Source: UBA8941 sp963780545
Lineage (GTDB): Archaea > Thermoproteota > Bathyarchaeia > TCS64
Reading direction: 5' to 3'
Length of the DNA stretch: 64,000 bases
Assembly: GCA_963780545.1 (NCBI GenBank)
Contig: CAWACK010000010.1
Location: 1 to 64,000, forward strand
Part shown: positions 25,575 through 34,750 of the stretch, piece by piece
Layout: the number at the start of each line of letters is the position of its first letter
Numbering within the stretch: position 1 is the first letter of the stretch
Made by a program: the position numbers and the translations under genes
The notes under the pieces: model-generated
Seen by the model: the letters and a program-made list of their open reading frames with translations, nothing else
Told to the model about the DNA's origin: nothing
Databases searched by the model: none

Positions 25575-27269
25575 TTAACTTACGCTAAAGCTGGTTGAAG
25601 CCGACGCCGATGTGTACCCCGTCTCAATTACGGTCGCCGTAACCCTATATGTTCCCCTCAGGGAGGAGGAACTCAGCCTGTACGTCACAACCGCTATTCC
25701 ACTCGGGTTCGTTGTGGCGGAGAGGGTGGAGGTTGATCCCCGTGGGTTTGTGATCTTGACGCTTACCGACGCACCGCTGATAGGGTTACCGGCATAGGTG
25801 ACTGTCGTGGTGACGGTGACCGTTTGTCCCCTCGTGTAGGATGTTTTATCCGTCGTCACCGAGGCGCTGAGGGTAGGCCCTTGGACAACCACGTTGATGG
25901 TTGATGTGTGGCTGAGGCTACCGCTTGTGCCCGTTACTGTGATTGGGTAGGTGTTAGCTGATGTGCCAGCTGGGACAATTATCGTCAAGGTTGAGGTCCC
26001 CGGGACGTTGACGCTCAGGGAGCTGAATTGGACCCAGCGCGATGACGACCCTAGATTGACTACGCCGGTGAAGCCATTTAATGCGTTCAGAGTCACCGTT
26101 GAGGTTAGTGTGCTTCCCGTCGTCAACGCGTTGAGTGTAGATGGATTAGCGGAGATCGAAAAGTCCGGAGTGGGCGATGCCCCGAAGCTTGTTGTGATTG
26201 GGCTGCCGAGTCCCGTTACAAGATCGTAGCCGACCTTCGCTGAGTATGCCCCATTCGAGCCACTTAGAATGTCCCTAAGGTACGTTGAGTAGCCCCCCGA
26301 CTTCGCGTCAGCGTACAGGTTCGCGTCTGTGGCTGTGAGTCCGAGTGCTTGAATGGCTGCCCATTGGGGTGCTCCGGCGCTCGTGCCGCCTACCTGGAAC
26401 CAGCCAGATTGACCGTTGTAGCTTGAGTCGTAGACGGAGAAACCCGTTGCTGGGTCAGCGTCGTATGAGACGTCGGGTACCGCACGCGTGGTGTATGTTA
26501 GACCGTAGGTGGATTGATAGGTTGGCTTCGACTCGTAGGCACTTAAGCCGCCGCCGCTGCCGCTCCAACCCGTCTCCGTCACCACGCCGCCCACGTTACT
26601 GAGCGTGGTTCCTCCAACCGCTATCACGTTCGGTGAGGTTGATGGCCAGATTACCCCCGACCCGCTGTCCCCCGAGGAAGCGAAGAAGCTGGGGTTATAC
26701 TGCCCGGTGAAGTAGCTGTCGTAGAGGTTTTCTCCTGAGAACTCATTTGCACCCCAGCTCATCGATATGGCTACGACGTCGGGTCGAAGCCGAGCGTAGT
26801 CGACGGCTGCGAGGAGATCTGTTAGGCTGCTTGACGTAGCCTCGACGAGGAGTATCTTGGAGTTCGGCGCTATGGCGTGGGCCCACTGGACGTCTAAGGC
26901 GATCTCAAGGCCCCAGCCGGAGTTGGCCTGTATCCCTGAGGTCATCATGTGTTTCTCGAAGTTTGCCGCCGGGAGCCCAAATTGGCTGCTGAACGTGGCT
27001 AGGTCGCTCTGGGCGTTCGGGCTATCATATGCGTCGATCAGCGCTATCGTCCCTGAGCCACCAGTTGATGGTAGGTTGTAGAAACTCCGTATCGCCGCCG
27101 GTGAGTAGCCTGTGGGCGAAGTTGTAACCTGCTTTGAAATGTGGTAAAATGTTCTAGCGGACAGCATATTATTCGCTGAGGCAGGTGACTGAGGGACCCA
27201 AGCCGGGCTCGTGGCCAGAAGCAACCCTAAGAGGATGACATCCACTCTGTTTCCTTTACCAAATCCCAT
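25575..27269 (-). CDS. Secreted sedolisin-family (S53) peptidase with Ig-like domains
   Basis: 564 residues, exported: hydrophobic signal at residues 8-30 (VDVILLGLLLATSPAWVPQS). S53 core: GTIALIDAYDSPNAQSDL, GLEIALDVQWAHAIAP (Glu and Asp catalytic pair), FFASSGDSGSGV (oxyanion Asp) and QVGGTSAGAPQWAAI (nucleophile GTSAG). The Ca2+-binding end is in KVGYDLVTGLGSP. No pro-domain of normal size is seen. Residues ~365 onward are two Ig-like repeats, the first (DFSISANPSTLNALTTGS) closely related to the C-terminus of the phosphatase at 8664. Probably an acid extracellular protease. Confidence 0.85.
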   Translation of the reverse strand: MGFGKGNRVDVILLGLLLATSPAWVPQSPASANNMLSARTFYHISKQVTTSPTGYSPAAIRSFYNLPSTGGSGTIALIDAYDSPNAQSDLATFSSQFGLPAANFEKHMMTSGIQANSGWGLEIALDVQWAHAIAPNSKILLVEATSSSLTDLLAAVDYARLRPDVVAISMSWGANEFSGENLYDSYFTGQYNPSFFASSGDSGSGVIWPSTSPNVIAVGGTTLSNVGGVVTETGWSGSGGGLSAYESKPTYQSTYGLTYTTRAVPDVSYDADPATGFSVYDSSYNGQSGWFQVGGTSAGAPQWAAIQALGLTATDANLYADAKSGGYSTYLRDILSGSNGAYSAKVGYDLVTGLGSPITTSFGASPTPDFSISANPSTLNALTTGSTLTSTVTLNALNGFTGVVNLGSSSRWVQFSSLSVNVPGTSTLTIIVPAGTSANTYPITVTGTSGSLSHTSTINVVVQGPTLSASVTTDKTSYTRGQTVTVTTTVTYAGNPISGASVSVKITNPRGSTSTLSATTNPSGIAVVTYRLSSSSLRGTYRVTATVIETGYTSASASTSFSVS

Positions 27270-27523
27270 GACGGTAGACTCCTAAAATCTCTGCTAGAAA
27301 AATGCGGACTTTGGTTTAATAAACTTCTGGACTAATTTAACCACGCGCGATGCACTTATCTGTTAAACAAGCGCATATCATAGTTGAAATTAAAGTAAAT
27401 AGAACCCTGGCTATATTCAGTAAATGTTTTTGGATCACGCGCGCATTGCGACTAATTCAATCCGACACAACCTATCAGATGCACATCAATGCATATGCAT
27501 ATAGTATTAGAGCCAATGAACAA

Positions 27524-27982
27524 TTAGATACTAGCTGTCTCGAGCTTTCTCGCCCAATTGGCCGCTCGCTCAATTTCCCCCTCGATGAGTGGACCTTTTG
27601 TGGCCCTAACTTTGAATCCCTCTGGAGACAGAATCAGATCACCGCCTCTTTTCTTTAAACTGTCACCGATTTTTCCAGCAGCATAACCAAATACAACAGC
27701 AAGCCTCGAAGAGAGCCTAGTGTCAAAAGAGGCAACTTTGCGACCCTTTATCGAACCCTCAGAAACCCCACCAAGGAAGTTCTTGATCGGAGGAGTCGGC
27801 CTACCTCCATAAGTCGGGGAACCAACAACCAGAAGATCGATTGAATCCAAATCTGAGGCGCTCACCTCACCCGCTCGAAGTACCCTGACGTCTCCACCCA
27901 TGGATCCACCAATCGACTTAGCGATCTTCTCCGTATTTCCATAAACCGAATCGTAGACAATCAGAGACCTCATCGGAATCAT
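27524..27982 (-). CDS. Flavodoxin-like protein
   Basis: 152 residues. SLIVYDSVYGNTEKIAKSIG is the FMN phosphate loop, LLVVGSPTYGGRPTPPIKNFL the second flavin loop, and KVASFDTRL the third. An electron carrier or flavin-based regulator. Intact, unlinked to obvious partners. A CG tract (27438) lies downstream. Confidence 0.82.
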   Translation of the reverse strand: MIPMRSLIVYDSVYGNTEKIAKSIGGSMGGDVRVLRAGEVSASDLDSIDLLVVGSPTYGGRPTPPIKNFLGGVSEGSIKGRKVASFDTRLSSRLAVVFGYAAGKIGDSLKKRGGDLILSPEGFKVRATKGPLIEGEIERAANWARKLETASI

Positions 27983-28133
27983 CCTTTTCTGATTAACGAT
28001 TACTGATTTCTCTTTTATACAATATATGCATGGCGTCTAGATTCCACCGCATGAATTGCATCCATGCCTTGCTCAATTCGCATCACAGCAAATAGACATC
28101 ACATAGTCATTTTAGGAGCGCGCGCGACCGGCT

Positions 28134-28150
28134 GGGGCCGAATAGGCCCC
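28134..28150. repeat. GC-rich hairpin next to CG tract
   Basis: GGGGCC-gaata-GGCCCC, eight bases right of GCGCGCGCG (28118-28126). It could act as a terminator-like structure or recombination hairpin; there is no long T run after it. Confidence 0.4.
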
Positions 28151-28167
28151 AAATTCTCGCATTCTCT

Positions 28168-28254
28168 TCAATGATTTGTAGGGAGGTATACTGATAATTC
28201 CGCATTCACGCGCAACTCACGAGCAAATTTGTAGAGTTCGCGAGCGCTTTCCTC
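28168..28254 (-). pseudogene. Short C-terminal gene relic
   Basis: The leftward frame EESARELYKFARELRVNAEL SVYLPTNH ends at a TGA (28168). It is protein-like but has no start and is bounded by a stop upstream at 28255. Family not identified. Confidence 0.25.
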
Positions 28255-28311
28255 CTAGTTCTCAACCAAACGAATTATTAGAAAAGTCAGATGATTGAAG
28301 ACTGAGACATC

Positions 28312-29098
28312 ATGATCAAGTTTGACTATAAGGATAAGGTAGCCCTCGTCACCGGGTCAAGCAGGGGAATAGGCTACGCGACGGCGAAGATGCTCCTCGA
28401 CGCTGGGGCAAATGTGATGATCAACGGGGTAGATGCAGCTACGACTAGAGGCCGCTGCGAAGAGCCTCGAGAAGTACCGGGACAGGGTCATCGCCCACCG
28501 AGCGGATCTGAAGAGCAGGGTCGAGATCGAGGGAATGTTCAAGGAGCTAATAGACCACTGGGGCGGTATAGACATACTCGTAAACAACGCAGCCGACAGA
28601 CCTGTCGTCAAGGTCGTCGATATGACGGACGACGTATGGGACCGGAATATGAACACGAAACTTAAGGGAGCCTACATCTGTTCCCAGCTCGCTGCACGGC
28701 AGATGATCAAGCAGGGCAGGGGCGGGAAGATAGTCTGCGTCTCATCCGGTAGCTGGAAGGTGGCGCGCGAGGCAGCGGCCGCTTACTGCGCGTCGAATGC
28801 GGGTATGGTCATGTTCACCAACTGCCTAGCCCTTGAACTTGGGCCACACAAGATAAACGTCAACTGCGTCGCGCCAGGCCTCATCGACGTCGGCGAGGAG
28901 CAAACTCCCTCAAAGATTGCGTACGACAGGGCTACCATCAGTATGACTCCGTGGGGTAGGATAGGCAAGCCGGAGGATATCGCCAACGCTATACTGATGC
29001 TCTGTAGTCCTCAGTCGGACTTCATGACGGGGGTCGTGGTGAGTGTTGACGGCGGGCTGAGCGTCGGCAGGTACGGAATACCGGTAAGTCCATACTAA
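28312..29098 (+). CDS. Short-chain dehydrogenase/reductase, frameshifted, catalytic Lys missing
   Basis: About 255 residues in two frames joined near 28437. The first holds VALVTGSSRGIGYATAK (NAD(P)-binding TGxxxGIG); the second runs LEAAAKSLEKYRDRVIAHRA, ILVNNAADRP (NNAG-like), VCVSSGSWK (catalytic Ser), AAYCASNAGMVMF (Tyr but Asn where the catalytic Lys should be), and INVNCVAPGLIDV. The Lys-to-Asn change would normally abolish activity. The frameshift also points to decay, though an assembly error is possible. The SSGSWKVAREA segment includes an internal GCGCGCG (28763). Confidence 0.7.
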
Positions 29099-29220
29099 AA
29101 ATGCAAATGCATCTATGACGCGAGCACGTTGAATACCTGCTTTCAGGTGCGCACGCAAATTGGCTCATGTATTTCGAATAATTTCTTATATTGTAAAAAA
29201 AGAGGTGTTTAGGATTAGAA

Positions 29221-30483
29221 ATGATCCGGGAACCCCATCAGACGACTTCAAATAATGTGAAGTGGGTGGCCGACAGAGTGAAATTCGTCAGCTCTTACGC
29301 ATTCGATTACCTCGGCCACGACCCCGGGGGGGAGCGAGAAGTGAGGACGAAACTGGACAACATCACCAGAGTACTCGTCTCGAAGAACGTCGACGTGATC
29401 TCGATGAACGTGGCAGTCTCTTACCGCCACACCTCGGATAGGGTTAAGGAAGCCACCAAGGAGGCGATTGACCGGAACAAGACCGGCTACGAGGACGACA
29501 GGGGATACCGGGGGCTCAGGGAAGCTATCGCGTGGAAGATGAAGAAGATCAACGGATTAGATGTGGATCCGGACCAGATTATAGTTACCAACGGCTCGAC
29601 GCAGGCCTGCTTCCTCGCCGAGGCGGCCACACTCGAGGCCGGTGATGAGGTTCTTCACCACGATCCCGGCTTCACCTCAAACTATCAGGCTCTGAGGCTG
29701 CTCGGCGCTGTGCCGGTGGCGGTCCCGCTGAGGGAGGGGGAGGACAACCGGATAATACGTGAGGACTGGAAGAGCAAGATAACGCCCAGGACGAAGGCGC
29801 TTTGGTTGATCAACCCCAACAACCCGGGGGGACGAGTCTTCACTCGGCAAGAGCTCTCGAGCTTGGCCGAAGTTGCAGCGGAATACGACCTCCTGGTCTT
29901 CTCCGACGAGGTCTACGACCAAATCGTCTACGAACCCAACAAACACACAAGCATCGCCACCCTCCCAGACATGGCCGAGAGAACGATAACCATAAACTCA
30001 TTCTCCAAAATCTATGACATGCCCGGGTGGCGGCTGGGCTACGTCGTCTCACCCACGGTCGAGCTCAGCAACAACCTACTACACATCCTAACCAACACCA
30101 CCCACTGCATGAACACATTCATACAGAGAGGCGCAGAGGTAGCCATCAGGGAACTCGAACGAGTAGATGAAGACCTTAGGGAGGACAGGAGGCTAAGAGA
30201 CACGATGTACAGGAGACTGCTGGAAATCCCCGACGTGCTCTGCCTCGAGCCTGAGGGTGGCTCAAACTGCTTCCCAAACCTCTCAAACTACTTCAAATCC
30301 TCCCTGGAGTGCACGCAGTTCCTGCTTGAGAAGGCGCATGTGCTGACAGGCCCTGGAAGCCACTTCGGCAGACAGGGAGAAGGCCATACCAGGATGGTCT
30401 TCGAAGCCAACGCCCTGGAGAGGACCGAGCTGGCGATGGACCGCATCCAAGACGCCTTCAGGGCAATCAGATCGCGCGCGTGA
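29221..30483 (+). CDS. PLP-dependent aminotransferase, class I/II
   Basis: 420 residues. YEDDRGYRGLREAIAWKM, VTNGSTQACFLAEAATLEAG, WLINPNNPGGRVFT (Asn PLP contact), FSDEVYDQIVY (Asp and Tyr), and NSFSKIYDMPGWRLGY (PLP Lys) are all in place, with the substrate-carboxylate Arg probably in HTRMVFEAN. The exact amino acid is not decidable. The final codons IRSRA are encoded by AGATCGCGCGCG and the tract (30473-30480) overlaps the stop TGA, so the C-terminus touches a CG tract. Intact. Confidence 0.85.
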   Translation: MIREPHQTTSNNVKWVADRVKFVSSYAFDYLGHDPGGEREVRTKLDNITRVLVSKNVDVISMNVAVSYRHTSDRVKEATKEAIDRNKTGYEDDRGYRGLREAIAWKMKKINGLDVDPDQIIVTNGSTQACFLAEAATLEAGDEVLHHDPGFTSNYQALRLLGAVPVAVPLREGEDNRIIREDWKSKITPRTKALWLINPNNPGGRVFTRQELSSLAEVAAEYDLLVFSDEVYDQIVYEPNKHTSIATLPDMAERTITINSFSKIYDMPGWRLGYVVSPTVELSNNLLHILTNTTHCMNTFIQRGAEVAIRELERVDEDLREDRRLRDTMYRRLLEIPDVLCLEPEGGSNCFPNLSNYFKSSLECTQFLLEKAHVLTGPGSHFGRQGEGHTRMVFEANALERTELAMDRIQDAFRAIRSRA

Positions 30484-30511
30484 TTTTGTATTTGAAAATA
30501 TTCTGCCTGTT

Positions 30512-30617
30512 TCACTCCGAGGCTTTACGGATCACCATATCCGCTACCGTTGGCGCGGATGCGACGATTCTCCAACCTCTATCCTCAAACTTGCACAGAA
30601 CATAGACGACGCCATAA
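30512..30617 (-). pseudogene. C-terminal gene fragment starting at a CG tract
   Basis: Starting at GCGCGCGCGC (30618-30627) and reading left: AYGVVYVLCKFEDRGWRIVA then SAPTVADMVIRKASE and TGA at 30512. Clearly protein-like and open only from the tract. A gene 3' end whose upstream part is gone. Family not recognised. Confidence 0.45.
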
Positions 30618-30637
30618 GCGCGCGCGCATTTGGCTTA

Positions 30638-30787
30638 GTGGTCTGGGGAGCTTTGATGGAGGAGTGGGAGGAGATACTTACAGGTCTATTCACCCTCATC
30701 GCGCTCCTAATGATGTATTACATCAAATCCAACGAGCCAAACGAGTCAATCTATGATGGGTTCTGCATACCGCATAGAGGCATTTAG
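30638..30787 (+). CDS. Small single-helix membrane protein
   Basis: About 49 residues from GTG 30638 (or ATG 30655, EEWEEILTGLFTLIALLMMY). One membrane helix (LTGLFTLIALLMMYYI) followed by a short polar tail ending FCIPHRGI. It lies between two CG tracts (30618 and 30803) and could also be a fragment. Confidence 0.35.
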   Translation: MVWGALMEEWEEILTGLFTLIALLMMYYIKSNEPNESIYDGFCIPHRGI

Positions 30788-30883
30788 AATCAATATCACA
30801 AGGCGCGCGCCTCTGTTTAAAAACCGCCATAACATACGTAACACGGAGGCTGCATTCTCACGGCGATCGATGGGACAGTTTAC

Positions 30884-31768
30884 ATGACCTCCTCAGGAGA
30901 CCGACGGCGGAGCATCCCGCTCCTACTAGAGAAAATTGGTCTAAGCGACTACAAAGGGAGACAAGTCGCCATCAAGGCAAACTATAACAGCGCCAATCCC
31001 TTCCCCGCATCAACACACCCAGAGACCCTAAGAGCACTCATCGAATCAATCAAGAAAGCTGAAGCAAGCAGCATCACGCTCGCCGAGCGGAGTGGCATGG
31101 GGAAGACGAGTCAGGTCCTGGATAAGCTCGGCGTCTACTCCCTATCGAGGGAGCTAGGCTTCGACGTCAAGGTGCTCGAGCACTCCAGCCAAGACGAATG
31201 GGTTAAAATAGATTCAAAGGGGACGCACTGGCTGAGAGGCTTCTACATCTCAAAGGTTTTCACCGAGGCAAACAAGGTTGTCCAGACCTGCTGCCTTAAG
31301 ACACACAGATTCGGCGGCCATTTCACGATGTCGCTGAAGAACTCCGTGGGTTTGGTGGCCAAGAAGCTACCCTACGGATTTTACGACTACATGTACGAGC
31401 TGCACCTGTCACCGAACCAGAGGAAGATGATCGCGGAGATCAACGCACACTACCGATGCGACCTTGTACTCATGGATGCTTCCAAGACATTCATAAGCGG
31501 CGGTCCGGAGAAGGGAAGCCTCGTCGAACCCGGACTCATCCTTGCATCTACGGACAGGGTAGCCATAGACGCTGTCGGTGCAGCGATACTTCTGAGAAAC
31601 GGAGCCGAGATTGAAGGCTCGTCTAATATTCTTGAGTTTGATCAGTTGAAACGTGCAGTGGAACTGGGAATCGGGATAAAGCGTCTGGATGAGATCCAGC
31701 TGGTGCCCTTGGATGACAAATGCAGGGACGAGGCGAACATACTGAAAGAACAATACCTCCAGTCATGA
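30884..31768 (+). CDS. DUF362 protein
   Basis: 294 residues of the DUF362 family. QVAIKANYNSANPFPASTHP (the family IKxN motif), SSITLAERSGMGKT, VVQTCCLKTHRFGGHFTMSLKNSVGL (conserved K-T-H and S-x-K-N), LVLMDASKTFISGGPEKG and STDRVAIDAVGAAIL (VAxD). No ferredoxin domain is attached. Family members are thought to bind an unknown ligand; function is not established. A second member is at 35708. Intact. Confidence 0.82.
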   Translation: MTSSGDRRRSIPLLLEKIGLSDYKGRQVAIKANYNSANPFPASTHPETLRALIESIKKAEASSITLAERSGMGKTSQVLDKLGVYSLSRELGFDVKVLEHSSQDEWVKIDSKGTHWLRGFYISKVFTEANKVVQTCCLKTHRFGGHFTMSLKNSVGLVAKKLPYGFYDYMYELHLSPNQRKMIAEINAHYRCDLVLMDASKTFISGGPEKGSLVEPGLILASTDRVAIDAVGAAILLRNGAEIEGSSNILEFDQLKRAVELGIGIKRLDEIQLVPLDDKCRDEANILKEQYLQS

Positions 31769-32000
31769 ACAGCATCATGCGTACGCGAGTAAGAAAGCTC
31801 GGTTCTATGTGTCCACTTCTCTAAATATCGCTTCTCTAACAATTATCAATACACGCGGCCAGAAAAATTATTTACCTTAGTTATATGTAAAAAAAACCAT
31901 TGGTAGGTCAAACATTGCGTCAGATGTACGCCAGCATCCAACATCAAACTAGCATCCACCAAAACATTGTAGCCAACATGATGTCTCTGCGCGGTGATGT
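31769..32000. other. Intergenic region before the flavoprotein gene
   Basis: AT-rich; contains a TATA-like element AGTTATATGTAA around 31878-31889. No gene recognised. Confidence 0.35.
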
Positions 32001-32972
32001 GTGGCTTTGAAGATAGCAATTGCGGGACTCGGAATAACCGGCGCTTACCTATTCAGACTCCTTAGGAAGGAGGGGCTCACCCCAGATGTCTACGATGCCA
32101 CCCACGAGACCGCATGCGGAATACACTCCTGTGGCTGGGGAACCTCACTAGGTTTCAAAGAACTGGTGAAGATGGCCGATCTAGACGCCGATGATTATAT
32201 CATAGGCAGATTTGACCACATAAGCTTCGACGACGTGAGACTAAGAGCCGAGTTTTACACCATCGATAAACCCCGCTTCGTTAAAGCACTATCAGAATCA
32301 GCTGAGCCCAAGCTCACCCCATTAGATCCTTCACGTTATGAGCGCGTGATCGACGCGACCGGAGTAGCGAGGGCGTACCTGCCGCCGATTCAAAATGACC
32401 TGTTGATGAACTGCATCCAATACAGAGTCAAGTCAGACGGATCAAACGAGATTGTTGTAAAAATTGGCGGCATCGGATACGCGTGGCATTTTCCCCTGAG
32501 AAATCTCACACACGTCGGATTCGGGTCACTGAAGGAGGACCCTGGGAAGAGGGTCGAGGTAGAGACGCTGGCGGGGTGGGATATTAGTCAGCCTGTGTGT
32601 AGTTGCCGTGGGGTAGTCCGCGTGTCGGCGCCGAGTGCCTCGAGACCGTTTGTGATGGATGGGCCGCCTCAAATAATAGGTGTGGGTGAGGCTGTAGGAT
32701 GCGTGTCCCCACTCGTGGGGGACGGCATTGTGCCTGGTTTGAGGAGCGTCCGGATCCTACTGGATAATTGGGATGACCCTGAGGGCTACACCGAGAAGCT
32801 TCTTCGAGAATTCGGTTGGCTCGACAAGGAGAGGAAGGTGGTTGAAAAGATGGCTGAATCTCGTCCTCTGAGTATTCTCGATGCCTATGTTTTGTTGGAG
32901 AATTCACGCAGGAGGATGGGGATTAGGATGGGGGTCTTGGACGTCTTCAGGATGGCACGAATGTATAGATGA
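32001..32972 (+). CDS. Geranylgeranyl-reductase-like flavoprotein
   Basis: 323 residues. N-terminal ALKIAIAGLGITGAYLFRLL is a FAD-binding Rossmann loop (GxGxxG). Later WHFPLRNLTHVGFGSLKEDP, IIGVGEAVGCVSPLVGDGIV (the GDAAGxxxPxxGxG-like motif that ends the FAD site) and a C-terminal helical cap. Geranylgeranyl reductases saturate isoprenoid chains of archaeal membrane lipids. The protein is shorter than the usual 390 and its FAD GD motif is GEAVG, so another oxidation reaction is possible. GTG start at 32001. Intact. Confidence 0.68.
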   Translation: MALKIAIAGLGITGAYLFRLLRKEGLTPDVYDATHETACGIHSCGWGTSLGFKELVKMADLDADDYIIGRFDHISFDDVRLRAEFYTIDKPRFVKALSESAEPKLTPLDPSRYERVIDATGVARAYLPPIQNDLLMNCIQYRVKSDGSNEIVVKIGGIGYAWHFPLRNLTHVGFGSLKEDPGKRVEVETLAGWDISQPVCSCRGVVRVSAPSASRPFVMDGPPQIIGVGEAVGCVSPLVGDGIVPGLRSVRILLDNWDDPEGYTEKLLREFGWLDKERKVVEKMAESRPLSILDAYVLLENSRRRMGIRMGVLDVFRMARMYR

Positions 32973-33075
32973 AAAGTTTTGTAGTGTTCTACATTCGCTC
33001 CTGCATCTGTGGACAAGGTAGATGTAGCATTAGACGAAATCCTTTTATTTTTCATGCAAATGTTCGTTTATTTTA

Positions 33076-33330
33076 GTGAAATTTCGATTGAATGCATGGA
33101 TAACGTTAACCCTGGATGAGCCGAAGCTGTGTGATGGCAAGGATGGAAGACCCGCCTTCATCGCGTATAACGGAAAAATATACGATGTATCCGACAAGCA
33201 CCTCTGGGGTGGCGGTGAACACTTCAACATGCATCAGGCCGGATTGGATGTCAGCAACGGAATGTCTGATGCTCCACATGGGGATGAAAAGCTCGAAGCC
33301 GCCATGTTAATTGGGGAACTGGTAAGTTAA
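33076..33330 (+). CDS. Cytochrome b5-like heme/steroid-binding protein
   Basis: 84-residue paralogue of the protein at 21712: DEPKLCDGKDGRPAFIAYNG, KIYDVSDKHLWGGGEHFNMH, QAGLDVSNGMSDAPHGDEKL. His in MHQAG and DAPH match the putative heme ligands. Intact. A CG tract (33346-33352) lies 15 bp after the stop, as for the other paralogue (21703), which hints that both copies share 3' sequence context. Confidence 0.78.
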   Translation: MKFRLNAWITLTLDEPKLCDGKDGRPAFIAYNGKIYDVSDKHLWGGGEHFNMHQAGLDVSNGMSDAPHGDEKLEAAMLIGELVS

Positions 33331-33477
33331 TAGACTGAAACATGTCGCGCGCACTTCATGAGGGAAACAGTTAGAAGTTTTAGATCTCTAGTAACGTCCA
33401 TTTTCAGGCTTCAATTTTGATAGTATTTATAAGTTCATAAGACTCGCGAGGCCCATTTCGCACGCGTGAATGGTTGT

Positions 33478-33975
33478 TCACGACATCCTCTTGATTTGTC
33501 GGGGTGTGAGCAACCACTCAAGTTCACCTGATGGCTTAGGCTCTAGGGAGTCAATGACGACCTTAGCCATCCCACCCTTCTCCAAGAGGATCCGACTATT
33601 ATGGCCCCCAGAGATCAAATCGCTGATCACTCCGCTGAGGCAAGGTTCGTGACCCACAAGGAGGATGGTTGAGTCTAGCTTGAGCTCCGATAGTCTGAGG
33701 TAGAGGTCAGCGGTTTCGGCTTCGGGTTTCAACTCGCCCCAGACTTCTAGCACCTTTTGCTTCTTCAGCGCCTCAGCTACAATCTCGGCGGTCTCCCGGG
33801 CGCGAGTTAGTGGGCTGGTGGCGATCTTATCGATCCCGAGCTTCAGAGCGTTGATTGAGTTCGCTGTGTCTTCTATGTCTTTTCTTCCGGAGGCTGTGAG
33901 ACGTCGTTCGGAGTCTTTGTCTATTACAGGTGAGCGGTTGCCGGCTTCACCGTGTCTGAGAATTACCAGTTCCAA
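33478..33975 (-). CDS. SixA-like phosphohistidine phosphatase
   Basis: 165 residues. Histidine-phosphatase signature MELVILRHGEAGNRSP (catalytic His in RHG), IATSPLTRARETAEIVAEAL (Arg), and ILLVGHEPCLSGVISDLI (second His). It removes phosphate from histidine, or another small phosphoester. Intact. Confidence 0.82.
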   Translation of the reverse strand: MELVILRHGEAGNRSPVIDKDSERRLTASGRKDIEDTANSINALKLGIDKIATSPLTRARETAEIVAEALKKQKVLEVWGELKPEAETADLYLRLSELKLDSTILLVGHEPCLSGVISDLISGGHNSRILLEKGGMAKVVIDSLEPKPSGELEWLLTPRQIKRMS

Positions 33976-34154
33976 GGTTAGCTGTCACCTTCCAGGATGC
34001 CCTCAATTAGGTAGGAGGTCAGATAAATCGTTCTGGCAGGAGGAAAACACACGAACACTCGCGTGGTGGATTTGATTTATAGCCAAAACAAGGGAATGTG
34101 CAATGACACACGGTTTAATAGATTAAACTTGAATGTTCTGATGGGGGTGTCGCG

Positions 34155-34739
34155 GTGAAGACTCTTATCGCATACGCCACAAGGTACGGCGCAACCGCTG
34201 GGACCTCGCAGGAGATAGCCAAAGTTCTCCTCGAAGAGGGCTTCGACGTAAAAGTCGTCAACCTAAAAGAGGAGAAAATCAAGGACATCTCAGAGTATGA
34301 TCTCATAATCGTTGGCAGCGGCATGCAGATGGGTAAATGGACACCCGAGTCAGATTTTTTCCTGAGGTGTTTTCACGAGGAGCTGGAGGCGAAGAAGCTT
34401 GCCCTCTTCGTCTCCAGCATGAAAACGGTGTCTGAGCGAGAAGGAAAGATAAAGGACTTGGAGGGGATCCGTAAGGCTGCCCTAGATGATAAAGTGGCAC
34501 AATACAACTTGCACCCGATTGCTCTAGGGTTGTTTGGGGGTGTAATGGACTTTAATAAGATGAACTTTCTGTTTAGACGAACCATGGGATTCCTTAAACC
34601 ACAACTTGAGAAGGATGGCTTCAAGGAGGTTCGGCCAGGCGTATATGAGTTAAGAGATTGGGATGAGATTCGAGGTTGGGCTAGGGAGCTCCCGCGCGCG
34701 ATCGAGAGGATAGAATCGGATCCAAAACACACACATTGA
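34155..34739 (+). CDS. Flavodoxin-domain protein (HemG-like)
   Basis: 194 residues. KTLIAYATRYGATAGTSQEI is the flavin phosphate loop, DLIIVGSGMQMGKWTPES the second loop, and LALFVSSMKT the third. The C-terminal helix resembles oxygen-independent protoporphyrinogen oxidase HemG-type flavodoxins. Convergent with the ferredoxin-flavodoxin gene ending at 34751, 11 bp away. GCGCGCG occurs inside (34693) coding for PRAIER. Confidence 0.78.
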   Translation: MKTLIAYATRYGATAGTSQEIAKVLLEEGFDVKVVNLKEEKIKDISEYDLIIVGSGMQMGKWTPESDFFLRCFHEELEAKKLALFVSSMKTVSEREGKIKDLEGIRKAALDDKVAQYNLHPIALGLFGGVMDFNKMNFLFRRTMGFLKPQLEKDGFKEVRPGVYELRDWDEIRGWARELPRAIERIESDPKHTH

Positions 34740-34750
34740 GAATAACCGGG

